The translations under genes and the position numbers were made by a program. From positions 1 through 64,000 of the forward strand of contig NZ_JNZZ01000012.1 of NCBI RefSeq assembly GCF_000717645.1: a stretch of 64,000 bases of DNA, read 5' to 3'. A model generated the notes under the pieces. It worked only from the letters and a program-made list of their open reading frames with translations. It was not told where the DNA came from and searched no databases. Source of the DNA: Streptomyces californicus. Lineage in GTDB: Bacteria > Actinomycetota > Actinomycetes > Streptomycetales > Streptomycetaceae. Below, piece after piece: positions 35,293-44,356 of this stretch; positions within the stretch are counted from its first letter, which is position 1; each line of letters begins with the position of its first letter.

Positions 35293-36903
35293 ATGACCAC
35301 CCTGCAGAGCGTTCCCGCCCTCGGAACGCACCCGGCCTCCGGCTCGCTGCCGAGCCGCGCCGAGACCCGGGACCAGCTGTCCCGGGCCACGTACGACCTC
35401 CTGGTCATCGGCGGCGGCATCCTGGGCATCTCCACCGCCTGGCATGCCGCGCAGTCCGGGCTGCGGGTGGCACTGGTGGACGCCGGCGACTTCGCCGGCG
35501 CCACCTCCTCCGCCTCCTCCAAGCTCCTCCACGGCGGTCTGCGCTACCTCCAGACCGGCGCGGTGAAGCTGGTCGCGGAGAACCACTTCGAGCGGCGCGC
35601 GGTCTCCCGCGAGGTGGCCCCGCACCTGGCCAACCCACTCACCTTCTACCTGCCCGTCTACAAGGGCGGCCCGCACGGGGCCGCCAAGCTCGGCGCGGGC
35701 GTCTTCGCCTACTCCGCGCTCTCCGCGTTCGGCGACGGCGTCGGCCACGTCATCTCCCCCGCCAAGGCCCAGCGCGACGTCCCCGAACTGCGCACCGACA
35801 ACCTCAAGGCCGTCGCGGTCTACGGCGACGACCAGATGAACGACGCCCGCATGGCGCTGATGACGGTCCGCGCGGCCGTCGACGCCGGCGCGGTCGTCCT
35901 CAACCACGCCGCCGTCACGGGCCTGCGCTTCACCCGGGGCCGGGTCACCGGCGCGGACCTGAAGGACAGCACGGACGGTACGGAGTTCGGCGTCACCGCC
36001 CGCCTCGTCCTGAACGCGACCGGCCCCTGGGTCGACCACCTGCGGAAGATGGAGGACCCGAACGCGGCCCCCTCGATCCGCCTCTCCAAGGGCGCGCACC
36101 TGGTCCTCAAGCGGACCCGGCCGTGGCGGGCGGCGCTGGCCACCCCGATCGACAAGTACCGCATCACGTTCGCGCTGCCGTGGGAGGACATGCTGCTCCT
36201 CGGCACGACGGACGAGGAGTACGAGGGCGACCCGGCGGACGTCGCGGTGACCGAGGCCGACACGGCGCAGATCCTCGACGAGGCGGCCTTCTCGATCAAG
36301 GACCAGCAGCTCTCGCGCGACCTGATCACGTACTCCTTCGCGGGTCTGCGCGTCCTGCCCGGCGGGCCCGGCGACACCTCCAAGGCCAAGCGCGAGACGG
36401 TCGTCACCGAGGGCCGCGGCGGGATGCTGTCGGTCGCGGGCGGCAAGTGGACAACCTTCCGCCACATCGGCCGCACCGTCATGAACAAGCTGGCCGCCCT
36501 CCCGGGCCACCCGCTGGCCGAGGACATGGAGCCGATGAACCGGCTGCCGCGCAAGCTCCCCCTCCCCGGCATCGCCAACCCGAACGCGGTCGCCCACCGG
36601 CTGCTGGTCGACGGCCCCGCGCCCGGCCCGCGGATGGCGCCGGACACCGCCCGCCACCTGGCCACCCACTACGGCTCGCTCGCCTTCGACATCGCCCGCC
36701 TCGCCAACGAGCACCCGGAGCTGGCCGAGCGCGTCCACCCGGACGCCCCGGAGATCTGGGCCCAGGTCGCGTACGCCCGGGACCACGAGTGGGCCGAGAC
36801 GGCGGACGACGTGCTGCGCCGCCGGACCACGCTGACGATCCGCGGCCTGGCGACGGACGACGTCCGCGAGGGCGTGGAGAAGCTGCTGGCCGACCGCGAC
36901 TGA
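35293..36903 (+). CDS. glpD: Aerobic glycerol-3-phosphate dehydrogenase GlpD
   Basis: 536 residues; membrane-associated FAD enzyme that oxidises glycerol-3-phosphate to dihydroxyacetone phosphate and feeds electrons to menaquinone. FAD motif YDLLVIGGGILGISTAWHAA, then SSKLLHGGLRYLQTG, the DAO-type LVLNATGPWVDHL, RLSKGAHLVL, LLLGTTDEEYEGD, and the C-terminal DAO_C domain (about 400-530, AYARDHEWAETADDVLRRRT). GAGGAG precedes the ATG. The frame stays open upstream through glpK; that extension is not translated from a real start. Confidence 0.97.
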   Translation: MTTLQSVPALGTHPASGSLPSRAETRDQLSRATYDLLVIGGGILGISTAWHAAQSGLRVALVDAGDFAGATSSASSKLLHGGLRYLQTGAVKLVAENHFERRAVSREVAPHLANPLTFYLPVYKGGPHGAAKLGAGVFAYSALSAFGDGVGHVISPAKAQRDVPELRTDNLKAVAVYGDDQMNDARMALMTVRAAVDAGAVVLNHAAVTGLRFTRGRVTGADLKDSTDGTEFGVTARLVLNATGPWVDHLRKMEDPNAAPSIRLSKGAHLVLKRTRPWRAALATPIDKYRITFALPWEDMLLLGTTDEEYEGDPADVAVTEADTAQILDEAAFSIKDQQLSRDLITYSFAGLRVLPGGPGDTSKAKRETVVTEGRGGMLSVAGGKWTTFRHIGRTVMNKLAALPGHPLAEDMEPMNRLPRKLPLPGIANPNAVAHRLLVDGPAPGPRMAPDTARHLATHYGSLAFDIARLANEHPELAERVHPDAPEIWAQVAYARDHEWAETADDVLRRRTTLTIRGLATDDVREGVEKLLADRD

Positions 36904-36927
36904 CCCACCGACCACCCCCCACGGGTA

Positions 36928-36973
36928 CGGCGAACGGGGGCGGCCTCCGCACGGAGACCGCCCCCGTTCGCCG
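36928..36973 (+). terminator. Terminator of the glycerol operon
   Basis: 16-bp perfect stem (36928-36943 with 36958-36973) extended by four more pairs past one mismatch, loop GCAC, 25 bases after the glpD stop. The right arm's CCCCCGTTCGCCGCG recurs at 36984-36998, giving an alternative partner. Confidence 0.9.
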
Positions 36974-37101
36974 CGTCCGCGAGCCCCCGTTCGCCGCGCC
37001 GGCCCGCGCCCGGGCGCCCCTCTCCCCGTGCGGGCGGGCGTCCGGACGGGTGCCACACTCCCGCCATACGCGCGCAATACGGCGCGGGGACAGTGGAGTT
37101 C

Positions 37102-38160
37102 ATGAAATTCTCCGTGCTCTCCCTGATCGGACACGACCCGCACCCGCTCACCGGCGACATCGTCCCGGCCGCCGACCGGTTCCAGGAGGTGATCGACACC
37201 GCGACGGTCGCGGAAGAGCTCGGCTTCGACGCGTACTCCGTCGGCGAACGGCACGCCGGGGCCTTCCTCTCGTCCAGTCCGGGCGTGGTGCTGGGCGCGA
37301 TCGCCGCCCGGACGAGCACGATCCGGCTGCTCACCGGGGTGACCGTCGTCGCGATCCTCGACCCGGTGCGGGTGGCGGAGGACTTCGCGACGCTCGACCA
37401 GATCTCCCGGGGCCGGATCGAACTGGTGGTGGGCAAGGGCGCGGAGGCGGGCCACTTCGCCCTCTTCGGGCTCGACGAGGAGCGGCAGTGGGACCTCCAG
37501 AAGGAGAAGTACGAGCTGCTGCGGCGGCTGTGGAGCGAGGAAGGCGTCGACTGGGAGGGCGAGTTCCGGCCACCGCTGAAGAACGTGACGACGGTGCCGC
37601 GCCCGTACGCTGGGGTGCCGCGCGTCTGGCACGGCTCGGCGACCAGCCTCAACTCCCCCGAACTGGCGGCCAAACACGGCGACCCGCTGTTCACGGCGAA
37701 CGCGATCCAGCCGCGCGAGGCGTACGCGAGGCTCATCGCCCACTACCGGGAGCGGTTCGAGGCGTACGGGCACGATCCGGCCGGCGCCCGGGTGGCGGCG
37801 GGCTCGGGCGGGCTGCTCGTCGCGGACAGTTCGCAGGCGGCGGTGGCGCGGTACAAGGACTTGTACGAGGCGCGGGTGCGGCAGACCTTCAAGCCGCATC
37901 TGGAGGGCAGGGCGGGGTACAACACCCCGTTCCGCACGATCGAGGAGGCGATCGAGGGCGGCCCGCAGCTGATCGGCAGTCCGCAGCAGATCATCGACAA
38001 GATCCTCGGCTGGCACGAGGTCTACCGCCACGACCTCCAGTCGATCACCGTGGACGGCTTCGGCCTCGGGCGGGCGGAACAGGTGGAGACGCTCCAGCGG
38101 TTCGCGGAGGAGATCGCCCCGGTGGTACGGCGGGAGGCGCCGTCCTCGCCGCTGTTCTGA
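37102..38160 (+). CDS. LLM-class flavin-dependent oxidoreductase
   Basis: 352 residues in the bacterial-luciferase TIM-barrel family. Features: MKFSVLSLIGHDPHP at strand 1, FDAYSVGERHAGAFLSSSPG, AIAARTSTIRLLTGVTVVAI, LDQISRGRIELVVGKGAEAG, PQQIIDKILGWHEVYRHD. The FMN or F420 cofactor and the substrate cannot be told from sequence. The preferred start is the ATG at MKFSVL with GTGGAG upstream; a GTG 9 bases earlier lies within that site. Monocistronic, between the glycerol terminator and the PAC2 gene. Confidence 0.9.
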   Translation: MKFSVLSLIGHDPHPLTGDIVPAADRFQEVIDTATVAEELGFDAYSVGERHAGAFLSSSPGVVLGAIAARTSTIRLLTGVTVVAILDPVRVAEDFATLDQISRGRIELVVGKGAEAGHFALFGLDEERQWDLQKEKYELLRRLWSEEGVDWEGEFRPPLKNVTTVPRPYAGVPRVWHGSATSLNSPELAAKHGDPLFTANAIQPREAYARLIAHYRERFEAYGHDPAGARVAAGSGGLLVADSSQAAVARYKDLYEARVRQTFKPHLEGRAGYNTPFRTIEEAIEGGPQLIGSPQQIIDKILGWHEVYRHDLQSITVDGFGLGRAEQVETLQRFAEEIAPVVRREAPSSPLF

Positions 38161-38299
38161 CGGGGCGCCGGACCGTCATGGGGACGCCGGGCCGCCGAAC
38201 GCGCGGTGCATGATGCACGGTTCGGCGCGCTGATCCACTCCTGCTGGCAGGGTTCACCCGGCCGTGCGGGAGGGCTGCGGCCGGGGGCCCCGGAAGCCG

Positions 38300-38305
38300 T
38301 AAGGT
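38300..38305 (+). promoter_or_regulatory. Candidate -10 of the PAC2 gene
   Basis: TAAGGT about 38 bases before the GTG start, in the otherwise empty intergenic region. Confidence 0.35.
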
Positions 38306-38342
38306 TGCTCCGTACGCATGGAGTCAGCGGAAGGAGGCCCGG

Positions 38343-39512
38343 GTGATCGAGCTCGAGTCGGTGCCCGAGCTGGTCGACCCGGTCATGGTGGCCGCGTTCG
38401 AAGGCTGGAACGACGCCGGGGACGCCGCCTCCACAGCGGTCGCTCATCTGGACCGGGAGTGGAAGGGCGAGGTGTTCGCGGCGCTGGACGCCGAGGACTA
38501 CTACGACTTCCAGGTCAACCGGCCCACGGTGTGGCTGGACGGCGGGACGCGGAAGATCACCTGGCCGACGACGCGGCTGTCCGTGGTGCGGGTGGGCGGC
38601 GAGAAGCCCCGGGACCTGGTCCTGGTGCGCGGTATCGAGCCGTCGATGCGCTGGCGGTCGTTCTGCAACGAGATCCTCGGCTTCGCCCATGAGCTGGGCG
38701 TCGAAATGGTCGTCATCCTGGGCGCGTTGCTCGGGGACACGCCGCACACCCGGCCGGTGCCGGTGAGCGGGGTCACCTCCGACGCGGACCTGGCGCGGAC
38801 AATGGACCTGGAGGAGACCCGGTACGAGGGCCCCACGGGCATCGTCGGTGTGCTCCAGGAGGCGTGCACGCACGCCGGGGTGCCGGCGGTCAGCCTGTGG
38901 GCGGCGGTTCCGCACTACGTGTCGCAGCCGCCGAACCCCAAGGCGACGCTGGCCCTGCTGAACCGCCTGGAGGATCTGATCGGTCTGCGCATCCCGCTGG
39001 GCGAACTGCCCGAGGACGCGCGGGCCTGGCAGGTCGGCGTGGACCAACTGGCCTCCGAGGACAGCGAGGTCGCGGAGTACGTGCAGACGCTGGAGGAGGC
39101 GCGGGACACCGCGGAGCTGCCCGAGGCGTCCGGCGAGGCCATCGCCCGGGAGTTCGAGCGCTATCTGCGGCGGCGGGACGGCGGCCCCGGGCAGGGCCCG
39201 GGCGGCCACGCCACGGAGACGGGTGACGTGCCGTATCTGCGGGACACCGCGAGCGGCCGGACCCGCCCGCCGAAGCCGCCGCGCCCGGAGACGGGCCGGA
39301 GCAGGACCGCCGACGACGACCCGGGCCCCAAGGGCTCCGACGAGGCGTCCGACGGCGGGGCGGGCAGGCCCGGCGAGGCGTCCCACGGCGGACCGGGCAG
39401 CTTCGGCGAGACGGACGGGCCCGGTGAAGCAGGCGGATCCGGTGAAGCGGACGGGCCCGGTGGGCCGGGGACCGACTCCGCCGGCGGCCCGGACCGTCCC
39501 GAGGAGGACTGA
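38343..39512 (+). CDS. PAC2-family protein (proteasome-assembly-chaperone-like fold)
   Basis: 389 residues. The PAC2 domain spans about 1-280: VDPVMVAAFEGWNDAGDAAS, VNRPTVWLDGGTRKITWP, LVLVRGIEPSMRWRSFCNEI, VVILGALLGDTPHTRPVPVS and VSLWAAVPHYVSQPPNPKA. Bacterial members are widespread in actinobacteria, but their role, and whether they touch the proteasome, is not established. The last 100 residues are a disordered Gly/Glu/Asp/Pro tail with imperfect GPGEA-type repeats. GTG start 5 bases after AAGGAGG. Confidence 0.88.
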   Translation: MIELESVPELVDPVMVAAFEGWNDAGDAASTAVAHLDREWKGEVFAALDAEDYYDFQVNRPTVWLDGGTRKITWPTTRLSVVRVGGEKPRDLVLVRGIEPSMRWRSFCNEILGFAHELGVEMVVILGALLGDTPHTRPVPVSGVTSDADLARTMDLEETRYEGPTGIVGVLQEACTHAGVPAVSLWAAVPHYVSQPPNPKATLALLNRLEDLIGLRIPLGELPEDARAWQVGVDQLASEDSEVAEYVQTLEEARDTAELPEASGEAIAREFERYLRRRDGGPGQGPGGHATETGDVPYLRDTASGRTRPPKPPRPETGRSRTADDDPGPKGSDEASDGGAGRPGEASHGGPGSFGETDGPGEAGGSGEADGPGGPGTDSAGGPDRPEED

Positions 39513-39541
39513 CCGCACAGCCCGCGCCGGAGCGGACCGGT

Positions 39542-39581
39542 CGGAGCGCCGTACGGGGAGACGATCCCGTGCGGCGCTCCG
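39542..39581 (+). terminator. Terminator after the PAC2 gene
   Basis: 16-bp stem with one T-G wobble (39542-39557 with 39566-39581), loop of 8, 30 bases past the stop. Confidence 0.8.
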
Positions 39582-39658
39582 GTGCGTGGAAGCCCGGGTC
39601 CGGCTCAGGCGCGGCGAGGTATTCAGCGCGACGTGGAGCATGTCGCCGAGGATGAAAG

Positions 39659-39699
39659 GAACCGGCCCCGGACTTCGTGGAGAAGTCCGGGGCCGGTTC
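39659..39699 (-). terminator. Terminator after mshC
   Basis: Perfect 18-bp stem (39659-39676 with 39682-39699), loop GTGGA, 21 bases past the mshC stop. It probably works in both directions between convergent genes. Confidence 0.9.
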
Positions 39700-39719
39700 G
39701 AGCCGACCGGGCGCGGCCG

Positions 39720-40949
39720 CTACAGCGCGACCCCCAGCAGGGCGTCGACCGTACGGGAGACGAGGCCGGGCGCACCCTCGTCCGTGCCGCCCTCCGCCCC
39801 CTGGAGCGCGGCCCAGCGGTCCACCGCGGCCAGCGCGGCGGGGCTGTCCAGATCGTCCGCGAGGGCCGCGCGGACCTCCTCGACCAGCGCGTCGGCGGAC
39901 GGCCCGTCGGGGCGGGAGACGGCGGCACGCCAGCGTGCGAGGCGCTCAACGGCGTCGGCCAGAACCTGGTCGGTCCACTCCCAGTCGGAGCGGTAGTGGC
40001 GCGAGAGCAGGGCGAGCCGGATGGCCGCGGGGTCCACGCCGTCGCGGCGCAGCGCCGAGACGAAGACCAGGTTGCCGCGCGACTTGGACATCTTCTCGCC
40101 GTCCAGGCCGACCATGCCGGCGTGGACGTACGCCTGGGCGAACGGGTGCTCGCCGGTCAGCGCCTGGGCGTGCGAGGCGCCCATCTCGTGGTGCGGGAAG
40201 GCCAGGTCGGAGCCGCCGCCCTGGATGTCGAAGCCCATACCGAGGTGGTCCAGCGCGATGGCGACGCACTCGATGTGCCAGCCGGGGCGGCCTTCGCCCA
40301 GGGAGGCCCCGTCCCAGCTCGGCTCGCCCGGGCGGGCGGCCATCCAGAGCATCGGGTCGAGGGGGTTCTTCTTGCCGGGGCGCTCCGGGTCGCCGCCGCG
40401 CTCGGCGGAGAGCAGCCGCATGGCCTGGGCGTCCAGCCCGGAGACCTCGCCGAAGTGCGGGTCGGCGTCGACGGAGAAGTAGACGTCGCCGTCCAGGTCG
40501 TAGGCGGCGCCCGCGTCCCGGAGGCGTTCGACGAGGGGCACGATGCCCGGTATCGCCTCGACCGCTCCGATGTAGTGCCGCGGGGGCAGCATCCGCAGGG
40601 CGGTCATGTCCTCGCGGAAGAGCGCCGTCTCGCGCTCCGCGAGCTCGGTCCAGTCCTGGCCGTCGCGCACGGCCCGCTCCAGCAGCGGATCGTCCACGTC
40701 GGTGACGTTCTGGACGTAGTGGACCTGCCGCTTGGTGTCGAGCCACACGCGCTGAACGAGGTCGAACGCGTTGTAGGTCGCCGCATGACCCATGTGGGTC
40801 GCGTCGTACGGCGTGATGCCGCAGACGTAGATGCGGGCGACGGGACCGGGGTCAAGGGTGATCCGTCCGCCGGTCGCGGTGTCGTGGATCCGAAGGTCGC
40901 GGCCCTTGCCGGGCAGGGCGGGGACCTCAGAAGCGGGCCAGGCATGCAT
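39720..40949 (-). CDS. mshC: Cysteine--1-D-myo-inosityl 2-amino-2-deoxy-alpha-D-glucopyranoside ligase MshC
   Basis: 409 residues, the typical length. Joins cysteine to GlcN-Ins with ATP, the third step in making mycothiol, the main actinobacterial thiol. A class I cysteinyl-tRNA synthetase relative: [19 protein letters not shown] (HIGH-like THMGH with the zinc Cys), [15 protein letters not shown] (Cys/His zinc ligands), [14 protein letters not shown], and [11 protein letters not shown] (KMSKS). It lacks the tRNA-anticodon domain of CysS, which supports MshC. TACGCT lies six bases before the ATG without a ribosome site, so it may be leaderless. Confidence 0.96.
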   Translation of the reverse strand: MHAWPASEVPALPGKGRDLRIHDTATGGRITLDPGPVARIYVCGITPYDATHMGHAATYNAFDLVQRVWLDTKRQVHYVQNVTDVDDPLLERAVRDGQDWTELAERETALFREDMTALRMLPPRHYIGAVEAIPGIVPLVERLRDAGAAYDLDGDVYFSVDADPHFGEVSGLDAQAMRLLSAERGGDPERPGKKNPLDPMLWMAARPGEPSWDGASLGEGRPGWHIECVAIALDHLGMGFDIQGGGSDLAFPHHEMGASHAQALTGEHPFAQAYVHAGMVGLDGEKMSKSRGNLVFVSALRRDGVDPAAIRLALLSRHYRSDWEWTDQVLADAVERLARWRAAVSRPDGPSADALVEEVRAALADDLDSPAALAAVDRWAALQGAEGGTDEGAPGLVSRTVDALLGVAL

Positions 40950-40955
40950 GCCATG

Positions 40956-40992
40956 AGCGTAACCGGATGATGCTTCCGGATACGAACCGGAT
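40956..40992 (-). promoter_or_regulatory. mshC upstream region: -10 and three CCGGAT direct repeats
   Basis: Minus-strand TACGCT (40956-40961) ends six bases before the mshC ATG. On the plus strand CCGGAT occurs at 40963-40968, 40976-40981 and 40987-40992, each with a preceding WW. Three copies in 30 bases at the promoter suggest a regulator site. Confidence 0.4.
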
Positions 40993-41061
40993 CCGTAATC
41001 CTGTCCGAAGAGGCACTCTTGCGAGAACCGCCGGCGTGCGGCAGCAGCCGGGCGCCGACGG

Positions 41062-41901
41062 TCAGACCGGCGGCCACGGAATGGGCGGCCACTGCCCGCT
41101 CGGCTGCGGGTGCACACCGCTCCCGACCAGCCCGGCGACCCGCTCGCGCAGGGCCTCCAGCTCGGCGGCGGTGATGAGTTCGGCCATCCGGGTGGCGAGG
41201 TCGCTCCCCGGCGCCAGCCGGGCGGCGAGCCGCTCCAGCACCTGGCGGGCCTCCTCGGTCAACGGCTCGCCCGCCCATCCCCACAGCAGGGTCCGCAGCT
41301 TGTCGTCCGCGTTGAAGGTGACCCCGTGGTCGATCCCGAAGAGCCCTCCGCCGGGCGCGGGCAGCAGATGGCCGCCCTTGCGGTCACCGTTGTTGATCAC
41401 CGCGTCGAGCACGGCCAGCCGCCGCAGCCGGGGGTCGTCGGCGTGCACCAGGAGCGCGGTCCTGCCCTCCCCCACGTCCGCGAGGCCCACCGCCTTCCAG
41501 CCGTCGCCCGGCTCCTCGTCCTCGACGAGCGCCAGCAGCGGGGGCGGCTCCTCGTCGGCGGCGGGGCCGTCGATCCAGAGCTGGCACATGCCCGGCCCGT
41601 ACGGTCCCTCCCGCAGCACGGTGGGCGGCACCAGGTCCCAGCCGGTCGCCCGGGAGATCTCGTAGGCCGCCACCTCCCGCTGGGCGAGCGTGCCGTCGGG
41701 GAAGTCCCAGAGCGGCTGCTCCCCCGCGACCGGCTTGTAGGCGCAGGTGCGCTCCTCGCCCTCGTACGCCACCGTGCAGTGCAGCACCGCGTTGGACGCC
41801 CCGCCGACCTGCCCGAGGACGGTGAGCGTGCCCTCGGTGAGCAGGGTGAGCAGCCCGGGGTCGGTCAGGCTCCGCGACGGTATCCGTTCTGGCGCGGGCA
41901 T
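41062..41901 (-). CDS. SCO1664-family protein with phosphatidylinositol-kinase-like fold
   Basis: 279 residues. The sequence has a kinase-like pattern: [20 protein letters not shown] (Lys for ATP) with [20 protein letters not shown], then [14 protein letters not shown] (catalytic Asp/Asn loop) and [11 protein letters not shown] (metal-binding Asp). These are the landmarks of the PI3/4-kinase or HipA-like fold. The substrate is unknown. The ATG after GGAAGGAC overlaps the end of the DUF3090 gene by 37 bases, so the two are translationally coupled. mshC follows in the same direction. Confidence 0.85.
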   Translation of the reverse strand: MPAPERIPSRSLTDPGLLTLLTEGTLTVLGQVGGASNAVLHCTVAYEGEERTCAYKPVAGEQPLWDFPDGTLAQREVAAYEISRATGWDLVPPTVLREGPYGPGMCQLWIDGPAADEEPPPLLALVEDEEPGDGWKAVGLADVGEGRTALLVHADDPRLRRLAVLDAVINNGDRKGGHLLPAPGGGLFGIDHGVTFNADDKLRTLLWGWAGEPLTEEARQVLERLAARLAPGSDLATRMAELITAAELEALRERVAGLVGSGVHPQPSGQWPPIPWPPV

Positions 41902-42455
41902 ACGTGTCCTTCCGGATCGAGCGGCAGGCTGCACAGCGGGCACGGCGGGCGGCCGGCGTTGACCACGTCCAGGGCCCGCTTGGCGAACGCGCGGGCCTGG
42001 GCGCCGCTGAGCCGCACGCGGAGCATCGGCGGGCCGTTCTCCTCGTCCTGGAGGAGCTTCTCCTCGGCCTCCGCGAGATCGTCCTCGGAGTCGGCGTCGA
42101 GCTCGACGAGGGCCTGCGCCTCGACGATCATGCGCTGCTCCTCGCCGTCCCAGGCCAGGGCCATGGTGCCGACCCGGAACTCCTCCTCGACGGGCACGTC
42201 GAGCGGCGCGGTGTCGGTCACGTCGGTGGGGGCCACGGCGGGCACCGGGGAGTTGCCCCCGGTGCGGCGCACCACCTCGTCGAGCAGTTCGTCGATCCGC
42301 TCGGCGAGGGCGGCGACCTGGGTCTTCTCCAGGGCCACGCTGGTGACCCGGCCCTGCGAGGACGCCTGCAGGAAAAACGTACGACGGCCAGGCAACCCGA
42401 CCGTACCGGCCACGAATCGGTCCGGTGGGTCGTAGAGGAACACCTGACGGGACAC
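41865..42455 (-). CDS. DUF3090-family protein
   Basis: 196 residues. N-terminal MSRQVFLYDPPDRFVAGTVG is the DUF3090 hallmark, followed by RTFFLQASSQGRVTSVALEK and an acidic middle. The C-terminus [21 protein letters not shown] looks like a small zinc ribbon (two Cys pairs). No biochemical function is known to me. GTG start. It is encoded between a histidine phosphatase and the kinase-fold gene, a set often found with mshC in actinobacteria (recalled, not checked). Confidence 0.85.
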   Translation of the reverse strand: MSRQVFLYDPPDRFVAGTVGLPGRRTFFLQASSQGRVTSVALEKTQVAALAERIDELLDEVVRRTGGNSPVPAVAPTDVTDTAPLDVPVEEEFRVGTMALAWDGEEQRMIVEAQALVELDADSEDDLAEAEEKLLQDEENGPPMLRVRLSGAQARAFAKRALDVVNAGRPPCPLCSLPLDPEGHVCPRQNGYRRGA

Positions 42456-42525
42456 GTCCTGCTCCCTTGAGCTTCGATGGTGGTTGGGCGGCGCTACGGC
42501 GCGTCCACCCTACTGCCCGGAGCGA

Positions 42526-43248
42526 TCACGGCGCGCCCGCGCCGCCGCCGACCTCTCCGTCCGCCGCGCGGTCCCCCGAGGGGGAGGCGGCGGCGTCCGC
42601 CCCGACCGGGTTCCCGCGCGGCGCCAGGGCGGCCAGGTCGCCGGTGTCGCCGAGCCGCAGGAGGAAGGGGCGCAGCCGGGTGTAGCGGATCGCGGTGACC
42701 GAGCAGGGATCGACGTGGACGCGCTGGAAGAGGTCCAGGTGCATGCCCAGCGCGTCGGCCACCAGGGACTTGATGATGTCGCCGTGCGAGCACATGACGT
42801 ACGTGGCGTCCTCGCCGTGCGCGGCCTCGACGCGCCCGTTCCAGTCCCGTACGGCGTCGACGGCGCGGGCCTGCATCGCGCGCATGGACTCGCCGCCGGG
42901 GAAGGCCGCGGCGGAGGGGTGCTGCTGCACGACGGACATCAGGGGCTCGTCGGCCAGCTCGGCCAGCTTCCGGCCCGACCAGTGGCCGTAGTCGCACTCG
43001 CTGATCCGGTCCTCGGTGTGCAGCGGGAGGTCCGGGCGCGCGTCCAGGAGCGGCTGGAGCGTCTGCCGACAGCGCTCCAGCGGGCTGCTGACGGCGAGCA
43101 CCGGGGCGAGGGCGGAGAGCCGGGCGGGCAGGGCCGCGGCCTGCTCGGCGCCGCGCTCGTCGAGACCGACGCCGGGGGTGCGGCCGGCGAGCACTCCGGC
43201 GGTGTTGGCGGTGGAACGTCCGTGGCGTACGAGGATCAGCGTGGGCAT
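42526..43248 (-). CDS. Histidine phosphatase superfamily protein
   Basis: 240 residues. The N-terminal catalytic motif LILVRHGRSTAN (RHG, phospho-His) is followed by SSPLERCRQTLQPL, DRISECDYGHWSGRKLAELA (acid Glu) and YVMCSHGDIIKSLVADALG (second His). This is the phosphoglycerate-mutase-like fold; the substrate is unknown. The final 25 residues are Gly/Ala rich and disordered. The ATG at MPTLILVRHG has no ribosome site; a minus-strand TACGCT (43256-43261) ends 7 bases upstream, so leaderless initiation is likely. It leads the set DUF3090, kinase-fold and mshC. Confidence 0.92.
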   Translation of the reverse strand: MPTLILVRHGRSTANTAGVLAGRTPGVGLDERGAEQAAALPARLSALAPVLAVSSPLERCRQTLQPLLDARPDLPLHTEDRISECDYGHWSGRKLAELADEPLMSVVQQHPSAAAFPGGESMRAMQARAVDAVRDWNGRVEAAHGEDATYVMCSHGDIIKSLVADALGMHLDLFQRVHVDPCSVTAIRYTRLRPFLLRLGDTGDLAALAPRGNPVGADAAASPSGDRAADGEVGGGAGAP

Positions 43249-43303
43249 ACCCGCCAGCGTAGAGGGCCGGGAAAGGTGCGTGAGGGGCGGTTCTGGGGGA
43301 AGA

Positions 43304-44299
43304 ATGCCCGCCGTGATCGTGGACTGCGCCATCTACCGGGACGGACGCCGCACCGAGCGGCCCCGTGACTTCTCCGACGCCCTCGACGAGGCACGGGCCT
43401 CGCACGACGCGTTCCTGTGGATCGGGCTGCACGAGCCGACCGAGGAGGAGTTCGACCTCGTCCGCGCGGAGTTCGCCCTGCACCCGCTGGCCGTGGAGGA
43501 CGCGCTGCGGGCGCATCAGCGGCCGAAGCTGGAGGTGTACGACGACTCGCTGTTCGCCGTGCTCAAGCCGGTCGTCTACGAGCCGGAGAGCGACACGGTC
43601 AGCGCCGACGAGCTGATGGTCTTCATCGGCGACGCGTTCGTGGTGACGGTCCGGCACGGCGAGGGCGCCCCGCTGGCGGCCGTGCGCCGCCGCCTGGAGG
43701 CCGAGCCCGAGGTGCTGAAGCACGGCCCGACCGCCGTGCTGTACGCGATCAGCGACGCGGTCGTGGACCACTACATGGACGTGGCCGGGGAGCTCCAGGT
43801 CGACCTGGAGGAGCTGGAGACGGAGGTCTTCGCTCCGGCCGGCTCGGGCGACTCGAAGAACACCGCCGCCCGTATCTACACCTTCAAGCGCCAGGTACTG
43901 GAGTTCCGCCGGGCGGCCGGTCCGCTGACGGGCCCGATGGCCCGGCTCGCGGGGGCGGGCGTGCCGTTCGTCCACGACGACGCGCAGCCGTTCTTCCGGG
44001 ACGTCGCCGACCATCTGACGCGCGCCAACGAGCAGGTGGAGGGGCTGGACCGGCTGCTCTCGGACATCCTGTCGGCGCATCTGGCGCAGATGGGGGTGCG
44101 GCAGAACGACGACATGCGCAAGATCTCCGCCTGGGCGGCCATGGCCGCCGTCCCCACGATGGTGGCGGGCATCTACGGCATGAACTTCGACCACATGCCC
44201 GAGCTGCACTGGCCGTGGACGTATCCGGCGGTGGTCGGTCTGGTGGCCGTGTCGATGGTCGGCCTGCACCGGCTGTTCAAGCGGCGCGGCTGGCTCTGA
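43304..44299 (+). CDS. corA: Magnesium/cobalt transporter CorA
   Basis: 331 residues. CorA family: cytoplasmic domain (about 1-265) with LWIGLHEPTEEEFDLVRAEF and HPLAVEDALRAHQRPKLEVY, then the stalk helix, and two C-terminal membrane helices. The first ends in the invariant GMN pore motif (VAGIYGMNFDHMPEL) and the second is VVGLVAVSMVGLHRLF. Forms a pentameric channel for divalent cations. GGGGGAA precedes the ATG. Divergent from the histidine phosphatase gene with 55 bases between. Confidence 0.95.
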   Translation: MPAVIVDCAIYRDGRRTERPRDFSDALDEARASHDAFLWIGLHEPTEEEFDLVRAEFALHPLAVEDALRAHQRPKLEVYDDSLFAVLKPVVYEPESDTVSADELMVFIGDAFVVTVRHGEGAPLAAVRRRLEAEPEVLKHGPTAVLYAISDAVVDHYMDVAGELQVDLEELETEVFAPAGSGDSKNTAARIYTFKRQVLEFRRAAGPLTGPMARLAGAGVPFVHDDAQPFFRDVADHLTRANEQVEGLDRLLSDILSAHLAQMGVRQNDDMRKISAWAAMAAVPTMVAGIYGMNFDHMPELHWPWTYPAVVGLVAVSMVGLHRLFKRRGWL

Positions 44300-44356
44300 G
44301 GGGCCCGCGGCCCGCGCGGCGTGGCGGGCGGTCGCGTTCCCCGGGGCGCCCGGGAC

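Noticed and set aside
34366..36903. Apparent long reading frame giving a GlpD fused to upstream sequence
   Set aside because: The upstream part is out-of-frame glpK. A good ribosome site and ATG lie at 35293.
36958..36998. Duplicated terminator arm taken as a regulatory repeat
   Set aside because: Most simply a duplication of the hairpin arm with no gene nearby to regulate.
35205..38213. 1002-codon open frame on the plus strand through glpD and the LLM gene
   Set aside because: Arg/Pro/Gly-rich off-frame translation spanning two real genes and a terminator.
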